Assembly: GCA_012184525.1 (NCBI GenBank)
Contig: WOFQ01000019.1
Coordinates: forward strand, 310,001 to 374,000
DNA from: Xenoacremonium recifei
Lineage: Eukaryota > Ascomycota > Sordariomycetes > Hypocreales > Nectriaceae
Length of the DNA: 64,000 bases
Reading direction: 5' to 3'
Shown: piece by piece, positions 33,933 to 45,162 of the stretch
Layout: each line of letters begins with the position of its first letter
Position numbering within the stretch: position 1 is the first letter of the stretch
Made by a program: the position numbers and the translations under genes
The notes under the pieces: generated by a model
The model's database searches: none
Told to the model about the DNA's origin: nothing
The model's input: only the letters and a program-made list of their open reading frames with translations

Positions 33933-36770
33933 ATGACGGGTGCCACGGGGATCTTCGCTCCCGTAGCCTCAGCCTTTGGCATCCCGCTCGGTTCCAAAAA
34001 GCCCCTAAAAGAGGGCGAGGACGCCGCCGCCAGCTCCGAAGGTCCGCGCCGCCATCGACATGTCACATCATCGCTGTCGTCCATTGAAGTCTCGTCCCGC
34101 ATGTCGAGCGAGTCCGGCCGCACCACGCCCACCAGCGCCTTTGGCAACGGCATCCGCTCCTCTCCGCGGGCCTCCCTAGATAGCCAGCGCAACACCCCGG
34201 CTTCCTCCATCTCGCCGTCGATTGTGTCTCCTTCAACCCTCACCAAGCCCGTCACCACCATCAACAACCCGCCCATTGCCCCCGCCGTCATGCACGACAG
34301 CGCTGTCGAGCTCCTCCAGAAGGAGGAGAAGACCCAACAGGCTTCGGCCCGCTCCAGCTTAGACGGCCGTCCGCTGCGATCCAGCTTCGATGTGAAGCCC
34401 ACGAGCTCCCGCACCTCGCTGGAAAGTGGCATGACGGGCACCAGCGCCGACTGGCCCGTTCATCCCGGTGAGCTCAACGCCATCTACCAGCTCGACAAGC
34501 TGCCTGTTGGCACCGAGGTGAACTTCCGAGCCCGAATCGAGACTCAGCGTCACATCTCCAAGGCGCTTGACTTCCTGCTCCTCCGTGACCAGACGCACTC
34601 CGTCCAGGGTGTGCTCGCCCGCGATAACCTCGAGATGGTCCGCTGGGTGCAGAAGCTCAACCACGAGTCTCTCATCCAGGTCAGCGGCATTCTCAAGACG
34701 CCTCCCGAGCCCATCCGCTCAGCCACTATAACATGTGTCGAGGTTGATATCCAGTCTATCCACCTGGTCAACGCCGCCAACAACCTGCCCTTCAACAACT
34801 ACAAGCCGCCTGAGACGCTGCGCAATCGCATGGCATCGCGCATCCTTGATCTTCGACACCCCTCCAACCAGGCTCTGTTCCGCATCCGCTCCATGGTAGC
34901 CCGGAAGTTCCGGGAGACTCTCGAGGAGAAGGGCTTCGTCGAGATCAACACTCCCAAGTTGCAACCCGCAGCCACCGAGAGCGGTGCCTCCGTCTTCAAG
35001 GTCAACTACTTCAACCGCAAGGCCTTCCTTGCTCAGAGCCCACAGTTGGCCAAGCAGATGTCCATCTCTGCCGACTTCGGCCGGGTCTTTGAGGTCGGCC
35101 CTGTCTTCCGTGCTGAGAACAGTAATACCCACCGACATCTCACCGAGTACACCGGTCTCGATATCGAGATGGCCATCGAGAACGACTACCACGAGGTCAT
35201 TTACGTCATCGACGATTTCCTGAAGTCGGTCTTCACTACCGTCTATGCCATGCCCGAGGTTGAAGTCGTGCAAAAGCGCTGGCCTAGCAAGGAGTTCAAG
35301 TGGCTCGATGAGACGCTCATCATCCCCTTTAAGGAGGGCCTGCAGATGCTGCGCGATGACGGCCGCGACGTAGAGGAAGAGGATTTGTCGACGCCCGATG
35401 AGATGCGCCTGGGCGAGCTGGTCCGTGAAAAGTACAACACTGATTACTACGTCCTCGACAAGTTCCCCGCCAACGCCCGACCGTTCTACACCCACAAGGA
35501 TCCCGAGGACCCCAAGTGGACACGGTCCTTCGACATCTTCATCCGCGGCCAGGAGATCTGCTCCGGTGGCCAGCGTATCCACAATGCCGAGGAGCTCCGC
35601 GCCAACATGATGGCTGCTGGTATGTCCGAGGACGGTATGGAGGACTACCTCAGCGCCTTTGACCTAGGTGCCCCGCCCCATGCTGGTGCCGGTCTTGGTC
35701 TTGAGCGAATTGTCGCCTGGATGCTCGAGCTTGGCGATGTCCGATACGCCTCGCTCTTCCACCGAGATCCCAAGTCGCTCCCGTCCCGACCGCCGGGTCT
35801 GCCCCACCCCGAGGCCGATACTCTTAAGCCCCACCCGGCCGACGCTCTCCCGCCTTTGGAGAAGCTGATCGCCAACTACGGCGATGCCTCCAACACATCC
35901 TGGCTCGACGACCGATTCCAGCTCTGGCGACACCCCACCGGCGCTGCCGTCGGCTATGTGAAGCAGGAGAAGTTCGCCATGATTACCGGCGACCCGCTCT
36001 GTGACCGCTCCCAGTACAAGGAAGTCATCGGCGCCTTCGTCAAGTTCGTCGTCTCGGACCTGCGCCTCACCCCCATGTGGATGCTCGTCTCGTACGAAGT
36101 CCAGAAGATCCTCGCCCAGGAACTCCACTGGCGCACCCTCTCCTGCACCGAGGAGCAGCGCGTCGACGCCGACAAGCACCACTCCACCTCCGCCGGCCCC
36201 AAGGCCCGCCGCGTCGAGCGCGAGGGCATCAAGGTCCACGAGGTCAAGCCCGACGCCGACTTCATGTCGCGCGCCCAGCCTGCCATCGACGCCTGGAAGG
36301 CCGGCCGCAAGGGCAAGCAGGTCCATCTCACCGAAGTCCGCCCCTGGGTCGACGTCGAGCACCGCCGCTACTTCGCCGCCGAGAAGGACGGCAAGGTCCT
36401 CGCTCTGGTCGTCCTGCACAAGCTCTCCCCCCGCCACGGCTGGCAGGTCAAGTGGGCGCTCGACTTCCCGGGCTCGACCAACGGCGCCATCGAGGTGCTC
36501 ATCGAGCACGCCCTGTCCTGCGTCTCCGGCCAGGTCACCTTCGGCGTCGGCGTGTCCGAGAAGCTGACCCCCGGCGAGCACCTGCACGGCATCCGCGCGC
36601 GCTTCCTCGCCACCACGTACAACTCCATCGTCGACAGCCTGGGCCTGCGCCGCAAGGCTAGCTTCCGCAGCAAGTTCGGCGCGCTGGGCGAGGAGGTGTA
36701 CATCTGCTACCCGAAGCACGGCGTCGGCCTGCGGGATCTCCAGCAGGTGATTCGCTTCTTCCAGGACTAA
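33933..36770 (+). CDS. erdS: Ergosteryl-3beta-O-L-aspartate synthase (AspRS-DUF2156 fusion)
   Basis: A single exon encodes 945 aa. Residues 1-165 are a Ser-rich disordered extension. Residues 170-290 form the OB-fold anticodon-binding domain (GTEVNFRARIETQRHISKA). Residues 300-625 are a class IIb aspartyl-tRNA synthetase core: RAENSNTHRHLTEYTGLD in motif 2 and GAGLGLERIVAWML in motif 3. Residues 640-945 are a DUF2156 GNAT-like transferase domain (WRHPTGAAVGYVKQEKFAMI; LDFPGSTNGAIEVLIEHAL; ending RFFQD). This exact fusion is ErdS, described in Aspergillus. It charges tRNA-Asp and then transfers Asp to the 3beta-hydroxyl of ergosterol, producing a modified membrane sterol. It is not the housekeeping AspRS, which lacks DUF2156. 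A divergent hydrolase gene next door is a candidate reverse enzyme. Confidence 0.93.
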   Translation: MTGATGIFAPVASAFGIPLGSKKPLKEGEDAAASSEGPRRHRHVTSSLSSIEVSSRMSSESGRTTPTSAFGNGIRSSPRASLDSQRNTPASSISPSIVSPSTLTKPVTTINNPPIAPAVMHDSAVELLQKEEKTQQASARSSLDGRPLRSSFDVKPTSSRTSLESGMTGTSADWPVHPGELNAIYQLDKLPVGTEVNFRARIETQRHISKALDFLLLRDQTHSVQGVLARDNLEMVRWVQKLNHESLIQVSGILKTPPEPIRSATITCVEVDIQSIHLVNAANNLPFNNYKPPETLRNRMASRILDLRHPSNQALFRIRSMVARKFRETLEEKGFVEINTPKLQPAATESGASVFKVNYFNRKAFLAQSPQLAKQMSISADFGRVFEVGPVFRAENSNTHRHLTEYTGLDIEMAIENDYHEVIYVIDDFLKSVFTTVYAMPEVEVVQKRWPSKEFKWLDETLIIPFKEGLQMLRDDGRDVEEEDLSTPDEMRLGELVREKYNTDYYVLDKFPANARPFYTHKDPEDPKWTRSFDIFIRGQEICSGGQRIHNAEELRANMMAAGMSEDGMEDYLSAFDLGAPPHAGAGLGLERIVAWMLELGDVRYASLFHRDPKSLPSRPPGLPHPEADTLKPHPADALPPLEKLIANYGDASNTSWLDDRFQLWRHPTGAAVGYVKQEKFAMITGDPLCDRSQYKEVIGAFVKFVVSDLRLTPMWMLVSYEVQKILAQELHWRTLSCTEEQRVDADKHHSTSAGPKARRVEREGIKVHEVKPDADFMSRAQPAIDAWKAGRKGKQVHLTEVRPWVDVEHRRYFAAEKDGKVLALVVLHKLSPRHGWQVKWALDFPGSTNGAIEVLIEHALSCVSGQVTFGVGVSEKLTPGEHLHGIRARFLATTYNSIVDSLGLRRKASFRSKFGALGEEVYICYPKHGVGLRDLQQVIRFFQD

Positions 36771-37103
36771 ATTCCCTTTTTGAGTCGTGTTGTTTTGGCG
36801 CTTGCATGGTGTGATAAAGATACCAGAGTTTTGTGTGTTTGGTTGGGTTAATAAACGATACATGGATAATGCTGATGACATGATACACGGGGCGGCGTTT
36901 GAGACGCGATGCTCTGCATGCATGCATGGATGGAAGGCTGGTTGGGTTAGATACTCCTTTCCTGAACACGACGCGAGGCGTTGATGATAATAAACATGGT
37001 TAAATAAAACACTACTCTGGATTTGATGAGATGAGATTGCAAACGTGATTCATATCCAAACTTGACTTACCAATTCGTTATAATAACCAAATTCCAGAAA
37101 TAT
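36771..37103. other. Convergent 3' spacer
   Basis: This AT-richer 333 bp lies between the convergent ErdS and CYP505 genes. Only 3' UTR sequence is expected; no gene is seen. Confidence 0.5.
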
Positions 37104-40100
37104 CTAGTCAAACACATCCGTTGCAAACCTTTCTCCACGGTGTCTCTCAAACCAAGCCCGTGCATCTTCTTCAGGGAGATCCTTGTCCTGTTTCTCCTTC
37201 GCCCATCGCATAGTCAACTTCACACAAGTATCCTCAACAGCCTTGCCCATCTCGCGACTCCCACAAACGTAGGCTCTCGCTCCACGATCCCACAGCGGTA
37301 GCACATCCTCTGCATCATGCCATAGCCGATCCTGGACATAGCGACACCCGTCGGACTTATCCGTAGCGCGGGAGTATGCACGACGGACGGAGACAGCGCC
37401 GAGGGTCTCCCAGCGAGCGAGCTCGGCGGCATAGATATCATCGACGGCGGGGTCGCGGCATCCGAAGAAGAGTAGCGCAGGAGCCAGGTCGCGACCAGCG
37501 GCTATCATGGCGGCGCGCTCCTGGATGAAGCCACGGAAGGGGGCAATGCCAGAGCCAGCGGCAACGCAGATGATGGGAGTAGTCTCGGGGTCACTGGGGA
37601 GGTGGAAGGCTACAGTGGAGGGACGAACGGCGACGTGTAGTTTCTCGCCAGCGGAGAGGGAGGCCAGGAAGTGGGTTGCAACGCCAACATGGCGACCTTG
37701 ACCGGACAGAGAGGGAGCCTCCAGCAGGGAGTATGTAAGGGTGACTTTGGAGGGGTCTGCTAAAGGAGATGATGAGATGGAGCTGAGGATGTTAGTGTTG
37801 GGGTCGGATAGGGGTAATGGAGGGCCACTTACTATTGTCGGACTCGCATGGGAGGTAGCATGGCGAGATACGATCCCAGTGGGAACTGTATAGAAGAGTA
37901 TTTCTCCAGGATCTCCAGTACTGACATCTTCTTTGCCGTAACAACGTCGTGATAGTCATCGCCAGCAAGCTTCTCCAGCTGCTCAATGATTTTTTTGTCC
38001 TCGGTAGCTTCGACCAGCGCCAGAATGTTCCTCTTAGTAGCAGGCTGCGCCAGTTCAACATATGCGCTGAAGACATCAAACGCTGTGATGGGAGTGCCCG
38101 TCGGCAATCTCGTCGGGCCCTCGCTCCGGATTGTTAGCGAGGCATCCCAAGCCAGTTGGAACCGCCGGAACACGCGCGCGACCGTCTCCTTAGGATTCAG
38201 CGGCAGCACGGCCAGATAGTCTCCGGACCGATACGACATGCCAGTTGGAAGCTGAACTTCAATGTGCCGTTTCGGAGGACCCGACTTGGTCAGGGTTCGT
38301 TCAGACATGACGAGTGCCTCCTCGACATCCTGTCGGAGAGTGGCCTTTCGGGGAGTTGAGATAGTCACCGACAAGCCCGAGGGTGATGCTGCTGAATTGT
38401 CCTCACTCGACGTACCGTACTTCTCCTTCATAGCGGGCCAGAGTACATCATCTTCCCAGGCCTCGAAATCGCTAAACATGTCGCTCTCGGCGGCATCGGC
38501 GCTGCCCATTTGGACCAGCCTCGTTGCACCACGCTGCTCAAGTGTCGTATTCACCAACTTCGGAATTCTGTGGAATGTCTGCGTCCAGTCATGGTGTCCG
38601 CATGCAAATACAGCGTAATCAACACCCTCCAGCTCTTTGCCCTTGAGGCCTTCCATCCAAGCAATGAAGTGAGCAGCATTGGACGGCGGCTGTCCCTCGT
38701 ACGATGCCGTAACAATGACGACTGGCTGGTCTTTAGGTAGGTTCTCCTTTGCCGTATCCAGAGGAGACACTGTCGAGGCACGGAATCCATGGACGTACGA
38801 GTTGCTAGCAAGGCGTTGCGCGAGAGCCTCACAAGTTCCGCTATTGGAGCCGTAGAAAATGGCCAGCGGTTTTCCCGTTGCCTTATGCTCGTCTTCCAAT
38901 GGCGCACCATGGCTCTTCATAGACACCTCGTGATGGATTGCCGTCTTGCCAGCAAGTCGGTGCTCCAGCTCTGTTGGGGTCATGCCATGCCTCAGCTTGG
39001 CCCTCATGAAGAAATCCTTCGGTTTGATAGTCAAAGTTTCCTGGATCTCAAGCTGATAGTTGGGGTCAACCATGGTGAACTCAAAGTTTTGGAACAGCAT
39101 CGCCATGGCCAACAGCGCTTCTTGCCATGCAAATGGCCGACCGATGCAACCACGCTTCCCATTTCCAAATGGCTTCCAGCAATTGGGGAAGTCTTCGTTG
39201 AGTTTAGCGAAAGCGTCGTCGGTCATGCGCTCTGGGCGGAATTCATTGGCGTCTTCGCCGTAGACAACGGGATCAAGATGTGCTTGGCTAAGGAAAGCAG
39301 ATATAACCTCACCCTTGCGAATGAGATATTTACCCCCGATGACGGTGTCTTCGTATGCCTCGACACCAAAGCCTGGGATGGGGGAGCAGAGTCGGAGAGT
39401 TTCACGGAGAACCTAGAAACGTTAAGAAATCTTCAAATCATGCCACGCCACAGGAGACAGAGGCTCCAACAGATTCACTTACAGCAGCAATATAAGTCAG
39501 CTTATTCAGATGCTCGACAGTAATCGGACCCTCTCCAATCACCTCATCTACCTCCTTCTGGACCTTCTGATACGCTTCTGGGTGTTTCAATAGCTCATAA
39601 AAGGCAAAGGATAGCGTTCCCGATGTCGTCTCATGGCCCGCGATGAGGAACGTGATAAGCTGGTTCGTGATATTCTCGTCAGACAACTTCTCGCCCGTCG
39701 AGGGATCAACTCCATTCAGCATGGCTGCCAGAAGATCTTTTCTGTCGCTTGGGTGCTTCTTTCTCGTCATAACCACCTCGTCGGCAACCTGCTTCATGAG
39801 CTCAATGTCGGCAAAGAATTTCTCGTTGGCGCTGCGGTACAGGAAGTTTGGCGCGAAACCAGGTCGCTTGTTACGGTTGTCACACTCAGACAAGAAGTCT
39901 CCCATAGCCCTGATGAAGGGATGTAGCTCCTCGCGATAATAGCTGTTGAAGCGGTAATCCATAGCGCAGAGGGCAATGGTGTCAAGAGCCAGGCGAGTGA
40001 AATCTTCAGAGGCAGGGATTGCATCCTCGAGGCCGTGGCGAGCAAACTTCATACAAAGTTGGGTCGCAATGTCGTGCATCTCATCGAACATTCCCCTAAT

Positions 40101-40632
40101 AGAGATGGGTCCAAATGCTGGGACGAGGACACGATGGGCCTTTCCCCAGTTGGGCTCATCATCGTAGGCCTAAGAAGTGGTCAGAGACCAATAGTCCGTC
40201 GATCTAGCGGAACGAAACTCACTGTAAAAAGGCCATCATGAACACCTTCTCTCACAGTCTGGAATGCGTCGGTGTCAGTCTTAGTGCCGCAGAGACATGG
40301 GGCAGGGACAGCTTACACCGAGCACGCTTTTCAGCGTCTTATGGAACCGCTTCTCGTCGCAGATCTCATTCACGTACTGCTGGCTACCCACAAAGACGAT
40401 GGATTTGGGGCCCAAGTGAATTCTGAAAATGGGACCTTGGAAGACCATGACCGTCAGCCAAATCCATCTCGTCAAGTCTCGTGTAAGACATTTGCTGGGA
40501 GCAGGATGCGGGGCCCATACCGTATGTGTTCGCGAGCCTGGTGATGTCCTTCAATGGGCTCGTTGAGAACTCGGCGAGGTTGCCGATGAAAGGAAGCCCT
40601 CGAGGTTCAGGAATTGGAAGTAATTCGGCCAT
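37104..40632 (-). CDS. CYP505: Self-sufficient P450:NADPH-P450 reductase fusion (CYP505, P450foxy-like)
   Basis: Exons on the minus strand are 40632-40521, 40435-40317, 40258-40223, 40169-39483, 39412-37833 and 37782-37104, giving 1070 aa, the P450foxy length. The P450 part (residues 1-470) has the I-helix AGHETTSGTLSF, the ExxR ETLR, and the heme loop FGNGKRGCIGRPF with Cys near 407. An FMN flavodoxin domain follows (IFYGSNSGTCEALAQRLAS). Then come the FAD domain (RVRQ joined to YSISSSP across the last intron) and the NADPH domain (ending RFATDVFD). There is no N-terminal membrane anchor, so the enzyme is soluble. The class hydroxylates fatty acids at subterminal positions. Exon 3 is 36 nt. 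All junctions restore family sequence. Confidence 0.95.
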
Positions 40633-42021
40633 GGTGAATTCAAGCACGTGCCTGCTGATGGTATAGAAGACAGGAAGAGGAAGGTGCGAGAGAGGGAAGG
40701 AGCTGAGGAGTCGTTGTAACACGGCAACGCCTTATGTAACAACAGGAACTCAACTTCAACGACCAACCTGATAATTGGTGAGACACAGCAGCTTCAAGGA
40801 TCCTCTCATCCGGGGGGGGAGACGTGGATCAGCTGCGGCACGTACCTCCTTCTTTATACCGCTTAGGGCCAGTATTGACTTTGCGTCTATCCGAAAACTA
40901 GGTTGAGGTGGCTTGCCGGCCGCTGTCTGGGCTTCGCGAGAGAATCACAAGCAGATCGAACGAAACCTTCTCCGCCCTCTTTATACCCTCGCCGGGGACG
41001 GAGCAGGACAAGGCAAATCGCCATGACCGCATAGCCTACAGCACAATGCCAGATCACCGCCTACGCGCGTACGGACTTCCCCATCAGGATCATCCGTGCG
41101 ACCCTGTGTCGGTCCGTAGCAATGCGGTGGATGGCAGTCACCAAGGAATGCTCTCCACGGGATGCTCCAGCTAAGCTTGGGACATGTGCAACGGCCAAGC
41201 ATCCTAGACGAACGCTGACGCTAACCGCCCAACCACAAGCCTCGCATTTCCCACCCGTGCTCAAGCCCATCGTAACGCACGTAAACGGCGGAGATCCCTC
41301 CAAGCCTCAATCCTTCGTTGGCACTATCGCCTCGGCAGATGTCCAAATTAACGCGAGAAACTCTCGTCGCGAGACGAGAATCTCCAATGCGAAACGCCGA
41401 GTCGCGAAGTCCTTGCTCATCTCATAACTCCATACATTCTGAAGCGGCGGGCCGAAAAGCCCCTCAACGTCACCCCGCCACATAGTCCTTGCCGTCCCGG
41501 AGTCGGGCGAACATAGAGTTAGAGCGCCGGTATTCACTGCGAAACATGGCCCCGGCTCCGTCCTTTTGCCATTGAGCCAGGGGCCGGGAACTTGCAAGCG
41601 CCGTGAGACCGATCTTCGACTGCTATAAAGTCCGGTCCAACTCCCCGCAAAAGTAGATGGATCTGGTGGGATCTATTCTATAAGAACAGTGGCAACGTTT
41701 GGGTTTCAAAGACAGTGGAGTTCAGTGTTAGTGTTCGTTCTTTATAATTCAGACCATGTTGCCTAGTTTTTATACTCCCTAAACTTTGCGTATGGCCTGC
41801 TGGAGTACACTCATGGTGATGGAGAAAATGCACATTGAAAGTAGAATAAGTACCAATCGTCTCTCGATATGCCTCGTCTCGCAAATTCAGCCTAAGCAAT
41901 CACGTGCCGTCCATCATGCAGCCCAACACTGCCTCATCGCTGCCTCAAGGCCGCGACCAACAACTTGGAATCTCCAGCACCTATATCACCAACTCAAAGC
42001 TGCGCTCGAACATCAACAGCC
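40633..42021. other. Divergent intergenic region between CYP505 and the TPR NLR
   Basis: This 1.4-kb spacer has no supported gene. Open frames overlapping the NLR start (41786-42149) are in other frames or lack conserved residues. The promoters of both flanking genes must lie here. Confidence 0.45.
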
Positions 42022-45000
42022 ATGGAAGGCCTTGGTGCCGCCGCCAACGTCCTCGCGGTCGTCGACATAGCTGCGAAAGTGACCGTCTTATGTTCGCAAT
42101 ACTTAACCACTGTTGCAAACGCGCGAGGAGACATCACGCGTCTCCGTGACGAGGTCAAAGGCCTGGAAACCATCCTTCGAAATGCCAAGGCTCTTCTTGA
42201 ACACCCAAACAACAATCTGAACACCTCTCGCGAGCTTGTCGGTCCACTCCAAAAATGTCGAGAAGAACTAGCACGGCTGCGAAGCAAGCTTGAGCGTCGC
42301 AGGACTATGCGACGATTTGGACTTCGTGCCGGTAAATGGCCATTCACTAAAGGGGACATTGAAAAGACAGTGGCTTCTCTCTCAGGCTACCGAGATGCCA
42401 TAACATCAGCCTTGCAGATTGACCAGACGTAAGTTGCAGGTTGCTACTTCAGTCCCGACCGAGTTGCTCACCGTTGTCTAGAAACCTTCTCATTAACATC
42501 CAAACGGGAGTGAATAACATTTCTCTTCAAACGGTCGAAGATTCTTCGACAGCCCGCAAACCCCATTTCTTCATGCCCTTCCCTCGCGATCCCGATTTCG
42601 TTGAACGGCCGAGCCTTCAAGGGTGGCTCAAAGAGCAATATGCCGGCCATGCCAATCGAATAGCGTTGGTTGGTATGGGAGGCTTCGGGTAAGTCCTCCT
42701 TGTTACTCGTAATCATAATCAGAAACTAAGAAAGCCAAAGAAAATCACAGATCGCCATCGATTTCGCATACCAATTACATACAGTCTCGCCCGATACCAG
42801 CGTCTTCTGGGTTCTTGGGAGTACGCGGGCGAAATTCGAACAATCGTACAAATCGCTCGCAGACTTACTCCAGTTACCTCGCCGGCACGACCCCGATATG
42901 AACATTCTTGCTCTCGTTCGAGATTGGTTGCAGAGGGAAGACATCGCGCCATGGCTCATGATTCTAGACAACGTCGATGAACTGGAGACCTTCTTCCCTC
43001 AGAGCCAAAGCAACCAAAATGAACAAGAACCTCTGGCATCTTACCTACCAAAGTCAGGGAACGGAAAGATCGTTATCACGTCCCGCAATTTGAATGTGGC
43101 CGAGAAAATGACGGGTGCTCACAAAGCCATCCAAAAGATCTTCACAATGGACGAACCTGAGGCTGTGCAAATTCTTCGCAACAAACTGACCGACGGCTTT
43201 GATGAGCAAGCTGCTGTCGACCTAGTTCGCATCCTAGGCTTCATCCCTCTTGCTGTGAACCAAGCAGCCGCCTTCATCAACCGACGAGCGCCGCGAGCAT
43301 CGATCAGATCATACTTAGCTGACTTCCAACAAAGTGAGAGAAAGAAGAACAGTCTTCTGAACAGCGACTTTGGTGACCTTCGCCGCTACGAGAACGTATC
43401 GAATTCCGTCGTCGTGACGTGGCAGATAACCTTTGAGCAAATTCGTCAAGAGAGTCCGGCGGCGGCCGATCTTCTTTCACTCATGAGCTTCTTTCAGCCC
43501 CAAAACATTCCCGATTACGTGTTGTCGGGCTATTCAAGATCCAGACTGCACGAAGGTGGTGATAGGAGGAAGGAGCATCTCGAAGACGAAGAAGTGGATG
43601 AAGAAGCAGAAGATGATGAAGATTCCGAAGAAGAGTATGAAGATTCCGAAGAAGAGTATGAAGATTCCGAAGAAGAGCATGATGTTGAAGATGACGAAGA
43701 TTTCGAAGCCGACTTAGATGTCCTCCGGAAATATTCATTTGTCAACATATCCACATCACCAAAGTTTCTGGAGATGCATCCTCTCGTCCAATTCTGCACA
43801 CAAACCTGGCTTTCACTCTCCGACAGCTTCAGACGATTCAAAAGCCTGTTTTTACAGCTAATGGCGAAGCAATTCCCCAATGGGAACTTCGAGAACTGGA
43901 CTGCTTGTCAGAATCTCCTGCCTCACGTACAGCCGCTTTTAGAAGAGGAGCCTGCGGATGAAATTGGATGTCTCGCTTGGAGCAAGCTGCTGACAAACAC
44001 TTCTTGGTATTTCCAAATGATTGGATACCATCTTGCGGCTGAACGGGTAGCTCAAAAGGCAGTAGATTCAAGAAAAAGACTGCTGGGAGAGGAGCATCCT
44101 TCTACACTGACCAGCATGCACTACCTAGCTTCAATATATAGAGATCTAGGGCGTTATGTTGAGGCTGAGATGCTGCAAGTGCAGGAGCTTGAGATATCCA
44201 AAAGGATATTAGGAGAAGAACATCCTGACACACTGACCAGCATGCACTACCTGGCTTCAATATATGGAGATCTAGGGCGTTATATTGAGGCTGAGATGCT
44301 GCAAGTACAGGAGCTTGAGATATGCAAGAGGATATTAGGAGAGGAACATCCTGATACACTGACCAGCATGCATAACCTAGCTTCAACATATATAGATCTA
44401 GGGCGTTATATTGAGGCTGAGATGCTACAAGCGCGGGTGCTTGAGACACGCAAGAGGATATTAGGAGAGGAACATCCTGGTACCCTGACCAGCATGCATA
44501 ACCTGGCTTTAGCATACGGCGACCTAGGGCGTTATATTGAGGCTGAGATGCTGCAAGTGCAGGAGCTTGAGATATGCAAGAGGATATTAGGAGAGGAACA
44601 TCCTGGTACCCTGACCAGCATGCAAAACCTGGCTTCAACATACGGCAACCTAGGGCGTTACGTCGAGGCTGAGATGCTACAAGCGCGGGTGCTTGAGACA
44701 CGCAAGAGGATATTAGGAGAGGAACATCCTGATACCCTGACCAGCATGCATAACCTGGCTTTAGCATACGGCGACCTAGGGCGTTATACCGAGGCTGAGA
44801 TACTACAAGCGCGGGCGGTTGAGACACGCAAGAGGATATTAGGAGAGGAACATCCTGAAACACTGGTTAGCCTGAACAATCTAGCATCAATATACTGGGA
44901 TCAGGGCCGGTTAGCTGAGGCTGAGTTGCTGGAAGTACAGCTGCTAGAAACGATGAGGAGGCTGCTGGGAGATGATCATCCCGATACGGTCACCAGTATG

Positions 45001-45162
45001 AACAACCTAGCCTGCACTCTTTGGCGTCTAGGCCGCTCGGAGGAGGCGTTGACCTTGATGCGAGACTGCATTTCTCTTCGGCGACGCGTTCTCGGGCCAG
45101 AACACCCTCATACGAAAAAGTCAATGGAAGCACTAGAGAAATGGGAGCAAAGCGATATTTAG
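42022..45162 (+). CDS. NB-ARC/TPR NOD-like receptor (fungal NLR)
   Basis: Exons are 42022-42428, 42482-42688 and 42741-45162, giving 1011 aa. Residues 1-135 are a helical fungal STAND N-terminal domain (MEGLGAAANVLAVVDIAAKV). The P-loop GMGGFGKSQIAIDFAY is built across the second intron, near residues 200-215; only the CAAAG acceptor at 42740 restores it. Walker B is WLMILDNVDEL (about 276). GKIVITSRN and the GLPL-type GFIPLAVNQAAAF complete NB-ARC. An acidic spacer at about residues 485-530 includes a triplicated SEEEYED unit. From about 657 a kinesin-light-chain-like TPR array has eight 42-residue units plus a partial ninth. Such proteins are candidate receptors for non-self or allorecognition. 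The near-identity of six TPR units suggests recent repeat turnover. Confidence 0.9.
43618..43680. repeat. 21-bp acidic minisatellite, three copies
   Basis: Three tandem 21-bp units (43618-43638, 43639-43659, 43660-43680) encode EDSEEEY twice and EDSEEEH. The third copy differs at one base. The array lies between the NB-ARC and TPR parts of the NLR and keeps the frame. Confidence 0.85.
44095..45102. repeat. 126-bp TPR-coding tandem repeat array, eight units
   Basis: Units start at 44095, 44221, 44347, 44473, 44599, 44725, 44851 and 44977, each exactly 126 bp (42 residues beginning His-Pro). The first six are close to identical in DNA, including long runs such as GCTGAGATGCT and AGGATATTAGGAGA. 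The last two are diverged. A ninth unit is cut short by the stop codon. Confidence 0.92.

Noticed and set aside
33933..36770. Plain housekeeping aspartyl-tRNA (or lysyl-tRNA) synthetase
   Set aside because: The motif 2/3 sequences are AspRS-like, not LysRS-like, and about 300 extra C-terminal residues form DUF2156, which the housekeeping enzyme lacks.
41786..42149. Upstream frames that could extend the TPR NLR N-terminus
   Set aside because: They read different frames or unconserved residues; MEGLGAAANVLAVVD at 42022 is the usual family start.
42732..42760. Alternative acceptors (CTAAG at 42730, TCACAG at 42750) for the second NLR intron
   Set aside because: Using CTAAG shifts the frame, and using TCACAG deletes the P-loop Lys; only the CAAAG acceptor at 42740 restores GMGGFGKSQIAIDFAY.
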